This document shows positions 12,471 through 21,408 of a stretch of 64,000 bases of DNA, piece by piece. The position numbers were made by a program, and so were the translations under genes. The stretch lies in NCBI GenBank assembly GCA_032718475.1, contig JAUCBJ010004084.1:1-64000 (forward strand). The letters run 5' to 3'. Source of the stretch: Nemertoderma westbladi (Eukaryota > Xenacoelomorpha > Nemertodermatida > Nemertodermatidae). The notes under the pieces are model-generated. The model ran no database searches. It was not told the origin of the DNA and saw only the letters and a program-made list of their open reading frames with translations. How positions within the stretch are numbered: position 1 is the stretch's first letter; each line of letters begins with the position of its first letter.

Positions 12471-12926
12471 TCAGTTAAACTAGAAAGCCAGCAAGCTGGC
12501 TTTAAACGAACCTGCCCCTCAAACCAGTACCCTGAGTGAGTGAAAATGAAAACACGAAAATTGCCATCAATTCAACGATAGAAACACCAGCTGCTGGTAC
12601 TCATGAGGGCCTAGTAAGCTACTACTATTTATTGAATGGACAGGCCCAAACTGCAGAGAAGTATATTACTTGCCAAATTTATTACTATCTCACTCTAACC
12701 CAGTCAGTAATCAAATATCAACTGTTATTTTGTATAATGTATTACCCCACCAGATGAATACCTCTCCCCAGTGAATCCTATGGGAATATCATTGTAAGCA
12801 CTGGGCCGTTCAAATGTTTTATAGGTTGATGATAATGAATGAGGAGGCTGAGGGACCCAACTAACACTACGTTTGTCTATGGACGCTCTCCTTATAGCCA
12901 GCTTGCTGGCTTTTCTAGTTGAATCA
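12471..12926. mobile_element. candidate MITE of about 450 bp with palindrome-bearing terminal repeats
   Basis: The left end (12471-12505) reads TCAGTTAAACTAGAAAGCC then AGCAAGCTGGCTTTAA. The right end (12893-12926) reversed reads ATTCAACTAGAAAAGCC then AGCAAGCTGGCTATAA. These are ~33-bp terminal inverted repeats, and each itself contains the hairpin AAGCCAGC..GCTGGCTT. The interior has no ORF with transposase motifs. No clear target-site duplication could be fixed by eye, so the superfamily is unassigned. Confidence 0.6.
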
Positions 12927-13159
12927 TATTATTCTGCAACCAATAATTTACTCTTTTAGACGAATTAGTGCGTTTTTTGCCGGACTAACAAATTTTGGCG
13001 ACGTTCTGTGCGAGATTGGCGATATTTGAAAAGATTCTGAGGCTCAAATGTGTTGCTCAAATGACTGAGATTAAATAAAATATAATACAGTAAATTTAAG
13101 GGCCTTGTCTATGAAACATGGACACATGTTGAAACACAACATATGTTGGACACATGGTA

Positions 13160-13335
13160 GATATTTTACTCTGATAGATTGATATGTTTAAATTTACAAC
13201 CACTAGAAGTTAGGCGTATTGTAAATGATTTGAAGATGCTATTTAAAATTGATAGATTGATTTGGATTTCGAAAGTTTTTTTTATGTATTGTAGAAGATC
13301 CGGGCTCAGAGGACACTCACATAAATTACTGACCC
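13160..13335 (+). pseudogene. LINE ORF2 C-terminal scrap
   Basis: The translation has LNLQPLEVRRIVNDLKMLFK then LRGHSHKLL. This resembles the spacing between the NLQ-LE-RR-NDL block and the RGHSYKL block near the end of CR1/Jockey-type ORF2 proteins; compare RGHSYKLFK at 10.5 kb. It is then joined, still open in the same frame, to a zinc-knuckle sequence that does not belong to LINEs. Confidence 0.6.
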
Positions 13336-14435
13336 GGATAATTGATTACGACTTTAGTGTGAAAAGGAGCGCTCGGCCGATTGGAGATTTGATTTATGAG
13401 CGAGTCTGGTACCCTGCCAACACGATGTGTGGGAGATGCGGTGTTACTGGACATCATGCGAGTAAGTGTAGTGGTAGACATATCCCAACAACTTAATTGA
13501 TTTGTGGATGGTGTGGAGAACAAGGATCACATACATTTTACACGTTTTAGAGGTTCGTGGCTCAATGTATGTACTGCAATATAAAGGGTCATCGAGCTTC
13601 GGAATGTCAGTTGAGAGACATACCTTATGAGACTGCAAAAGTCGGTAAAGCTCTCACGAAGGTTGTTTGACGAGTGGGAGGATTTTGCAGACGGACATGT
13701 GTCAGCACAGAGACGGAGATTCCCGATGAGAGCTCATCTTGGATTTTGGGCAGTAAATCCTCATACTATGATGTCTGAAGGTTACATCTCTGCTATGCCC
13801 AGTATGATGAATTGATGGAGGTGGTTAACATTTTGCCTCACGATAGTGGATTTCGAGTCGTGCCGGAATATTTCTTGCAGATACATCCAGATAACAAGAA
13901 CACTTGGAACTTCCAGAAAGTGGTCAATCGCATTACCTATGGAGAGTTCGATAGATTCCGGACTGGGCAAAGAAATAAAGGAGCGTGGCTAACTGTAGCT
14001 TGGGCGTATCGAGCTGCTTTCTACCATAGATGGATAAGGTCTAGTATATTCGAGGAAGGGGAGATTTTCGAGGAGACGAATATGCCAGCTACTCCGGTTG
14101 CCTCGTCGACACGTCACCCTCGGGAGGACGGACAACAGAAGATTATAAGGGCTCAGAAGATGGGTCAACAGTTGAAGAAAATAATTAATATCGAGGAGAG
14201 AGGAGGAGTTGACTCGACTATTCTAGTGGCTAGAGATACTGTATCGCTTCCCCGAGAACTGCGAGGAGGATTGGGAGACATACCAGCCGAACCAAAAGGA
14301 GTGCAGGCTCCTCGTGAACCTGAATTACCGGCTTCTAGCGTGTTTCCGGATGTCCTACCAACGGTTGAACCGACTCGTCGGTTACAAGGGATCGGACGAG
14401 GGTTTGTCGGTTCAACGATAAGGAGAGCATGCTAG
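13336..14435 (+). pseudogene. decayed relative of the 819-residue three-zinc-knuckle protein
   Basis: Unknown function. Translation in order gives a classical knuckle (CGRCGVTGHHASKC), a second whose last Cys is lost (CGWCGEQGSHTFYTF), and a third (CMYCNIKGHRASEC). Then comes WEDFADGHVSAQRRRFPMR, then HPDNKNTWNFQKVVNRITYG and WAYRAAFYHRW. The intact minus-strand ORF at 21409-23868 has the same order and spacing: CAYCRLNNLHIFAVC, CHHCQLKGHASFDC, WEANADLHCDSRHRYYPGR, NPSDLHSYNLINYIRQDPDY, YRRPYEYRAR. Stops near 13494 and 13668 and frame changes break it; the last ORF (13812-14435) is the longest intact part. The N-terminal ~500 residues of the relative are missing, and a LINE scrap lies directly upstream. 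Confidence 0.7.
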
Positions 14436-15370
14436 GAAATAGCCGCACCGCCTTCTAACCTTGGAGGTACTCTAGTGGCTCGCCCCGAGAGTCCTACCTC
14501 ACGTAGATCCAAGATATAAGTCGCTTTCGAGGACCCGGTAGAGCTTAATCTACCAAACGATAAGACCGAGGGTTATAGATGGACGGAAGACTCACGAGCC
14601 TTCCTTATTTGTTGATTTACCCACGAACGTTGTTGTTCTTGATCGATATTTGTATATTAGTTGAAGAGATTAGATCAGAAGGACGAACTCTATAGTCGTC
14701 AAGGGGACACTTATTTAACCTTTATAATTATGAACCCTTTGTAAATAGTTATTTGATATTATTTGGTGAAGGTTATGGAATTATACTTTATGCAATTTCA
14801 ATTATTTGTACGTTTGTTCATTTCGAAACCATTTATATTTTGTAATTTTAAACTTAAAAGTATATTTGTGATTATTTGAATTTATGCAATATTGATATGC
14901 AATAGATTTATATTTGGTAAATTTATATTTGGCGAATTTATATTTGGCGAACTTATTTTGGCGAATTTATTTACTAAATTGCAATACCTAATAGTGTTTG
15001 AATTTAAGTACCTAGATTTATTTTGTAAAATTTTATATTTACTTACAATGATACTAAGCATATTGTAAAGTTCGTATTTGTAATTATTTATGTACCAAGA
15101 AATATTATGTAGTAAGATTTATTGGTATTTAGATTTAAAGTTTGTATTTGTAAATATGTAGGTACGCTCCAAGTATTTGTAATTTTAGATTTATTTGTTT
15201 GTTTGTTTGCGAAAACAGTATATTTTATCCTGTTTTCATGGAGCAGTATGGAATTATATCCCAAATAGTTCCGAAATTTTTGAAATATTTAGTTTAAAAT
15301 TATTAGTACTTTATTTCTACGTAAATCGTTTAAATTGTTCATACATTATTCTAAAGTTATAAATTTCTAA
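14436..15370. other. AT-rich stretch, no gene seen
   Basis: Strongly AT-rich below about 14700. A short tandem of TTTATATTTGGCGAA-type units lies at about 14915-14975. No LTR start like that at 21.3 kb was found here, so the decayed zinc-knuckle copy has no visible 3' LTR. Confidence 0.55.
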
Positions 15371-17146
15371 AGTTATTAATCGTGCCGCTGCAACCCACAA
15401 CATCGGGATGGTTTGTCCCTCGCTGCAAACGATAGTATCGAACTGCTATGCAACTCCTTCCAAGTTGTTCATCGGCGGGGAGTACATACTCTAATCAGAG
15501 GGCTTCACACAGGGCGATCCGATAGCGATGCCATCTTACGCGGTCGAATCGATCCCTCTGATCGACGTGGTGGGTGCTGCAGTGGATGTGCTACAGAAGT
15601 GGTTTGCGGACGGCGGCAATGCTGCGGGGACTCTAACGGAACTGCAGAAGTTCTGGGACCTCATCCAGACTCGCGGGCCCTCACATGGCTACTTTCTGAC
15701 AAAGTGCCACCTCCTTGTCAAACCGGAACTGATTTGGGATGCCCATTGTCTGTTTCCAGATGACGGTTTCACCATTGAAGTCAGAGGGAGCCGACTCTTA
15801 GGAGGTGTCATCGGGAACAATGAGTCGCGAGGAATTTGTAAACTCTAAGGTAGCAGAGTTTACTAATCAGGTGGATCTTATCACCAAGATTGCCTTTATG
15901 GATCCACACTGCGCCTACGATGGTCTCACGATTGGGCTAGCAGCTCGGTGGAGGTACATCTCTCATGTGGTACCCGGGTCAACCCAGTTATTCGGTGACC
16001 TTGAAAATGCAGTTAGGAAGTGCCTCAGCGCACTAACTGGTCAGCCATCCATCTAGACAGTGGAGAGGGAGTTGTTCTCTCTACCGGTCCGGTCAGGTCA
16101 GGTGGTCAGGCAGTTCCCCTTCCGAATGACCTGGATGCACAATATGTGAGCTCCAGGAGGTGTGTCAGCCCTTCAATGAACACGATGATCCGGACTCGAT
16201 TTGGGTGGCACAGCACGAGATCATCAAGGCGAGTCGGAGTACTGACACCCTGCAGTTGGAAGCGAAGCTGAATGCGATTCGCGATCAACTCGCGCCGAAC
16301 CAACAAACTCTCCAAGAACTTGTGTCAGAGAAAAGCGCCTCAGCGTGGTTGAACTCACGCCCCATCACCCTGCTCGACACACATCTCAACAAAGAGGAGT
16401 TCAAGGATTCACTCTGTCTTCGCTATGGCTGGTTTACCCCAGTTGCTCCTGGCTCGCTGCGTCTGTGGGACACGATTTTCCGTGAATCATGTCCTGTCGT
16501 GCCCCACTGGCGGTTATCCGTCAATTCGGCACAATGAGATCCGGGATTTCGTTGCATTAACCCTGACCAAGGTCTCCCAGAATGTCTCGATCGAACCCCG
16601 ATTGCAGCCTATCATTGGTGAGCAGTTCGAGAGGCGTTCAACAACAGAGGACCAGGAGGCGCGGTGGGACGTGGCGATGTCTGGGTTTTGGGGATCGAGA
16701 TTCCAGAGAACCTTTTTGGATGTCTCGGTTTTCAATCCTCTCGCTCCGACCAATGCAGCAATGACACTAGAGGGCGCCCATCCCCACAATGAGGCTCGGA
16801 AGCGGGGTCGTTATGAAAAACGCTGGCGACCTTCACGCCACGGATCATGTCTGCTTTCGGGGGAATCTCACCATCCTCGGCGCAGTTCTTCAAACACCTT
16901 GCTGTTCTGTTGGCGGATAAGTGGGAGATCAGCTACGCAGAGTGCGTTACCTGGATCCGACGACACCTGCAGTTTCCTGCTGGTTCGGGCCGCCCACATG
17001 TGCCTGCGCGGGTCAAGGTCATCACGTCACTGGCCAGTTCATAACACTGACCTGGGAGAAATCTCCATCCGGCTCACCAACAACGGGGCAGCCATCGGAG
17101 GCAGTGGGGTGGAATGCAGGGTTGAGCAGCTGTGTGCTGCACACTA
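15371..17146 (+). pseudogene. reverse transcriptase with restriction-endonuclease-like C-terminus, decayed
   Basis: Read across frameshifts: EGFTQGDPIAM (RT motif B-like), then WFADGGNAAG, where a YADD/FADD catalytic box is expected, then GPSHGYFLTKCHLLVKPE, GGVIG and KIAFMDPHCAYDGLTIGLAA. Farther on come ASAWLNSRPITLLD, EFKDSLCLRYGW, CVCGTRFSVNHVLSCPTGGY, SIRHNEIRD and LDVSVFNP. CxC-H-C followed by RHN and a D..DV pattern resembles the endonuclease end of RLE-type non-LTR elements, and the RT part matches RT-like genes abundant in invertebrates, as I recall them. Changes of frame near 15510, 15830, 16060-16160 and 16480 and the ADD-to-ADG change mean it is inactive. The N-terminal half of the RT is absent. 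Confidence 0.65.
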
Positions 17147-17392
17147 ATTAACTCTCTTCGCAACGTTGACAGCATTTATTGTCATAAAGTATTCAGCGTC
17201 AAAGCAATCTAAATAGCCATGTCAATTCCGTTCATAACCTTAAAGTTACCGGTAACAAAATTGTTCTATTTGTACTGAAATATATATTTGTAAAACTTAA
17301 TTAATAATAATTAAAAAGGAATAAAAATTCTAAAGTTATATTCAAACTTCTTATTTTCATTGGCATAGTCATATTTTCGTTAATTGTTCAAG

Positions 17393-17475
17393 TGGTTCGG
17401 TAGCTAAAGACATACACCCGTTAGACAGTTGTATAATAGGTCCGAAGTTCAAATCCTAGTTGGTGTGAAGTATTT
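17393..17475 (+). other. tRNA-like segment at the head of a promoter region
   Basis: An A-box-like stretch (GTGGTTCGGTAGC) and a B-box-like stretch (GAAGTTCAAATCC) about 50 bp apart. The T-stem does not pair fully and no clean anticodon arm forms, so it is not a functional tRNA gene. It lies ~200 bp upstream of a TATA box, as does the similar segment at 23.97 kb. Confidence 0.5.
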
Positions 17476-18660
17476 TTTGTGATTAACTATTCAAATTGAC
17501 CGCTGTAATATATTTGTATCTGTAGTAATTAGCTGGACCAATCTCATCGTAGTTACACACTATTAGCCAATAATGCTGTACTCGTTTGTAAGTTGTTGGG
17601 CCAATGGCATTTTTAAGAATATATCAGAACCTATGGAATTGCGTAGAACCTCGAGAAGCTCGGTAGCATCCCTAATTTCCTATAAAAGGGCGGATGCGTT
17701 TGTCATTATTTGTCTTAAATAATGTCTTAAAAATATGTCTTAAAGTCTTAGTAGTATTATTACACTATCTATTCAGTATTACAGTATTAAAATATTATTA
17801 AATTAACTTTGTGTCTTAGTATTTAAATTGTTACTATCTAATAATATAAATAATATAATGTAACTATATTTAATATATGTAAATAATATACCTCTCGTCT
17901 GTTTTGTAAACTCTGCAGTCTTTCATTATGATCCAATTTGGTGATTAACCGCACTGAAAGAGACACAGATGGCAGGCTGCTAGAGTCCGGGCAGCAGCGA
18001 TAAACGGGAACATCGACAAAATGTAGAGGAGACCACCCACACTTCTTCTAGATTATCATAGACCGCCGCCCCCGCCTAAAGGTAAGATCGCGTTCGACAC
18101 TCTCGCTACTCAAGATATAAGACCTCTGATTTTAGGTAGAATTAGTGTCGTACTGGACGCCAAAACAAATATTAGGGGCCATATTATCTGCTTTGGGCAA
18201 ACCTCGTGGTTATCCTTCGTACTCCTCCAGGTGCGCCATTGGTTCATTTTGGCGGTAATATGGTGTCCATTCATTGTCCCATAGTGTCTGTAGGCCAGTA
18301 GAGGATCTGCTGTTTTTGCCGAATTGGAGATAAATTGCTCAGGCGGTGCGCAGTTACTGCTACTTGGCGTATAACAAAACAACTTAAGGCTGCAGGGGAT
18401 ACAAACATCTACCGTGTCCACGCCAGAAGTACTGTTAGGTGAATTTGCTGTACCTATCTAGGCAACCAAAATTTTAGATAAGCAATTAGCGACCAGGCTA
18501 GCTATCAGTACACGTACGCCTACAGTAGCAGATAACATTCTTCCTCTTAGTATTAGGGGCCTGGTACATCAGTGTCGAATTGGGCGTAGTATTAACATTT
18601 GTACACCTGATTGAGTCCCGAAAATATACAGGAGAGGAGCCCTACCATTGTGAGTATTAG
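17476..18660 (+). mobile_element. truncated Pao-type promoter and leader, no coding region
   Basis: CCAAT boxes (GGACCAATCTC, GGGCCAATGGC) precede TATAAAAG at 17681-17688. Further down, about 18079-18170 reads AAAGGTAAGAT, GTTCGACAC and CGTACTGGACGCC, which match AAAGGTAAGACT, GTTCGACGC and CGTACTGGACGCC at 24686-24775 in the leader of the Pao element. A second stretch, about 18500-18660, resembles 25170-25320. So this is the 5' end of a related element cut off before gag. The shared AAAGGTAAGA looks like a 5' splice site. Confidence 0.6.
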
Positions 18661-18990
18661 ACTATTAGATTATTTTTTAAATAATAAACTTGCCGGTTTT
18701 ACGCATTTATAATTAATAAGATAACTGTATTTATGTAGGCCTACTATATTAACTTACAGTTTTACTTTCACTTTGTCAATGCTGTAGACTCATTATTTTT
18801 ACCTTTATCTATATCTTTATATACTGTACGTTCTTTGGCGTACCGTACTTTAACAGATACAGTATGTCTTTCTGCTTCCCGAAGGAACAAGGTGCAAATG
18901 CATTTATTTTATTCTGGTGTCAATAATAACATAACATACGGTAACAATACTTATTACACGGTTATCGAGGTATTTTCCTGTATATATTGG
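18661..18990. other. intergenic, no gene seen
   Basis: AT-rich sequence between the truncated leader and the GC-rich minisatellite. An open frame crosses it into the array but has no domain. Confidence 0.5.
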
Positions 18991-19240
18991 CCGAGGCCGC
19001 AGCCCGAGGCCGCAGGGCCCGAGGCCGCAGCGCCCGAGGCCGCAGCGCCCGAGGCCGCAGCGCCCGAGGCCGCAGCGCCCGAGGCCGCAGCGCCCGAGGC
19101 CGCAGCGCCCGAGGCCGCAGCGCCCGAGGCCGCAGCGCCCGAGGCCGCAGCGCCCGAGGCCGCAGCGCCCGAGGCCGCAGCACCCGAGGCCGCAGCGCCC
19201 GAGGCCGCAGCGCCCGAGGCCGCAGCTGAGGCCGCAGCCT
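18991..19240. repeat. GC-rich 15-bp minisatellite, about 16 copies
   Basis: Near-identical GAGGCCGCAGCGCCC units in an otherwise AT-rich region, with one A substitution near 19182. Because 15 is a multiple of three, frames stay open on both strands (EAAAP repeats on plus, GLGRC repeats on minus). I regard these as artefacts. The homogeneity points to recent expansion. Confidence 0.95.
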
Positions 19241-20065
19241 GCGGAAGGGTACAATAACCTGGTTTGGCACACTAGAGATAAAATATAAATAATTGCACTA
19301 AAAATAGCTGCAAAAAATGTATTAAATGTTTAATAATTAAAGTACTATTAATTGTAGGCGTATTTAGTGATTTACTTATAATTATTTATAATTTAATTAT
19401 AATTTATCACTAAATTAAAATTCAATACACCATGTCTTCTAGAGCTGGTATGTTGCCTTTATAACTTTTTCATGGAAACTGGACCCCGCCCCTAATATTT
19501 CTACAAATCTTAATGAGATGGCATGAAATTTGAACCACACCAGAGTTAGTTTCACCTCCCTCCTCCTTGCTGTGTGAGTCATAATTTTTATTTTTGCTTT
19601 CAATCTTTAGCCACTGTAGGCCTAAGCGTTTGAAAAAGAAAGGTATTTCTCCATCGATGCAGTTCAAGGACTTTCGTTGATGCAAAACCATGCAACTTTC
19701 GAACGCCCATATCTCAGCTATTTTTGAACGTACATGTCATCCAGGTGTGTTACACATACATTATTTTTAATCCTTGTACGGCCAGCTTTCCATCTGTACC
19801 AACAAATTACTATACAGTAAGGTTGAGGGGGGGTAGTCTGGTCTGGTACACCACATGTTTACGGTGGGCTACATGCCTAATGACAGTTTAATTAAAAGCT
19901 CATGAAACCTTACGTAACCATGACACGATTATGCCTAATGGCTAAAATTCCACAATATAAATTCTTACATTGGAGCAATTGACATACTGTAGGGGTCATG
20001 TTAGATTAGCCTTTGGGTTACATCCCGTGATTCCGACGGCACTCCTACGTCCAACACTTGGCTGG
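19241..20065. other. intergenic, no gene seen
   Basis: AT-rich with no coding motif. Short inverted AT words near 19360-19410 (TTTATAATTTAATTATAATTT) and a G7 run near 19808 are the only notable items. Confidence 0.55.
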
Positions 20066-21332
20066 TGTACGCGCTTTTGAAGACCTTTAGCAGTTTAACC
20101 TGCCAAAATTTATATGTCTTTTGGTTTACAAATAGACTTTAGAAGTTGACAAATATTTAATACCAATAAACACAACATTAGCAGAAGCCAGCCTAGTGCG
20201 CGTCCATTCACCCGCTGGATATACCCGGGAGACTGGATTCTGAGGGCTTAGATTATTATTGCAGTGTAAGCCTACTGTATTATTCGATTGATCGTTAATA
20301 AATAATTTCTGACTAATATTATTCACTTTCGGGAAATATTAACAGTTCCTTTAGGACGTGGCGCTCTATCTAGGTAAACAGAGATATGACTTATACTAAT
20401 CACAACGGTAAGTCGGTAAGGCTTATGATTCACGTATGAGGCGCATTCTTTAGGAAATGCTTAGTTATCAGTCACAATCATGCACACTACCGGTAACACA
20501 CAATACTGCTCACTAATTTGCCGACCGTCAATGAATTTTATCATATATAAAGAGAACAGCAACGGACTCATGTAGTGCTTATCAAATAGCATTAAATTCA
20601 CTACAAACCACAATAATATAAGTCGCAATCGCTATATATAACCCGTCTCTCTAACCTGTAGTGTATCAAGAAAATTGGGAAATTTGGGTTCTTTATAAAT
20701 GTTCTCCAAATAATATTCAACCAACTAATACAAAATATGACAACAGTAAAAACATTAAGACGGTAGGTTAAGATATGATATGACACGTTATGATATGTGA
20801 TATATGATATGACTGGAATGATAACAGTTATACGCTCTATAATCTTAAGCCTACTAATGTTTCTTCTAAAGTATGAAACGAATTGACTCTAGAGCCGGTG
20901 TTCCTGGCCTAGATAGCAACAACACAACAGTATCAAGAAAAACAGTAAGACTGAACACTCCTAGTATGATCGGCCGAATATCTCCACATCGACAGAAAAA
21001 ATCGCTCTGATTGGCTTAAGCTAAACAAAGAACCATGTGTCCAATGGCCGTTTCCATGTCAGCAACCAGCTGTTAGATGTCGCAATCTGAATCATCAAGG
21101 CCAAGCCGTGTAAAGGTATTTGGTGCATTGCGGGTTTTTTGCCTTACCATGTCCTCCAAAGCACGTATATAGAAGAATGACTTTTATGTCCGTTAAAACA
21201 CCTATAACGGTACCTTGCGGGCGAGGGGAATATATATATAGTTAGAGAGCCTTTTAGAGTATTCCAGCGCCTGGGGGGAAACTGGATTGCGAAGCAAAAG
21301 GGCCAGTTATATCCCACAGAAGCTTTTACACC
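20066..21332 (-). mobile_element. LTR-like sequence of about 1.27 kb, minus orientation
   Basis: Read on the minus strand it starts TGTAAAAGCTTCTG (at 21332) and ends GCGCGTACA (at 20066), so it has TG..CA ends. It matches, segment by segment, the plus-strand sequence 48004-48862 and then 53853-54204. Shared blocks include GGTGTTTT, GGGACATGGT, CCAATCAGAGCG, ACATGAGTCSGT, CATTTCCTAAAGAATGCGCC, TAGATAGAGCGCCACGTCC and CCCGGGTATATCCAGCGGGT. A CCAAT box (CCAATCAGAGCG) and TATA-like stretches suit a promoter-bearing LTR. It lies about 76 bp after the stop of the 819-codon ORF in the same orientation, the place of a 3' LTR, with GGGAGCGG directly before it as a possible polypurine tract. No matching 5' copy is visible upstream of that ORF. 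Confidence 0.65.
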
Positions 21333-21408
21333 GCTCCCAGAAAATGGGATTTGAGTCTATAAAATATACAAAATCACAGTTTCTAATATACGTAAATACT
21401 CTAAACAG

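Noticed and set aside
18835-19272. Ala/Pro/Glu-rich and Gly/Leu/Cys-rich repeat ORFs on both strands
   Set aside because: By-products of a 15-bp GC-rich minisatellite, which stays open in several frames because 15 is divisible by three.
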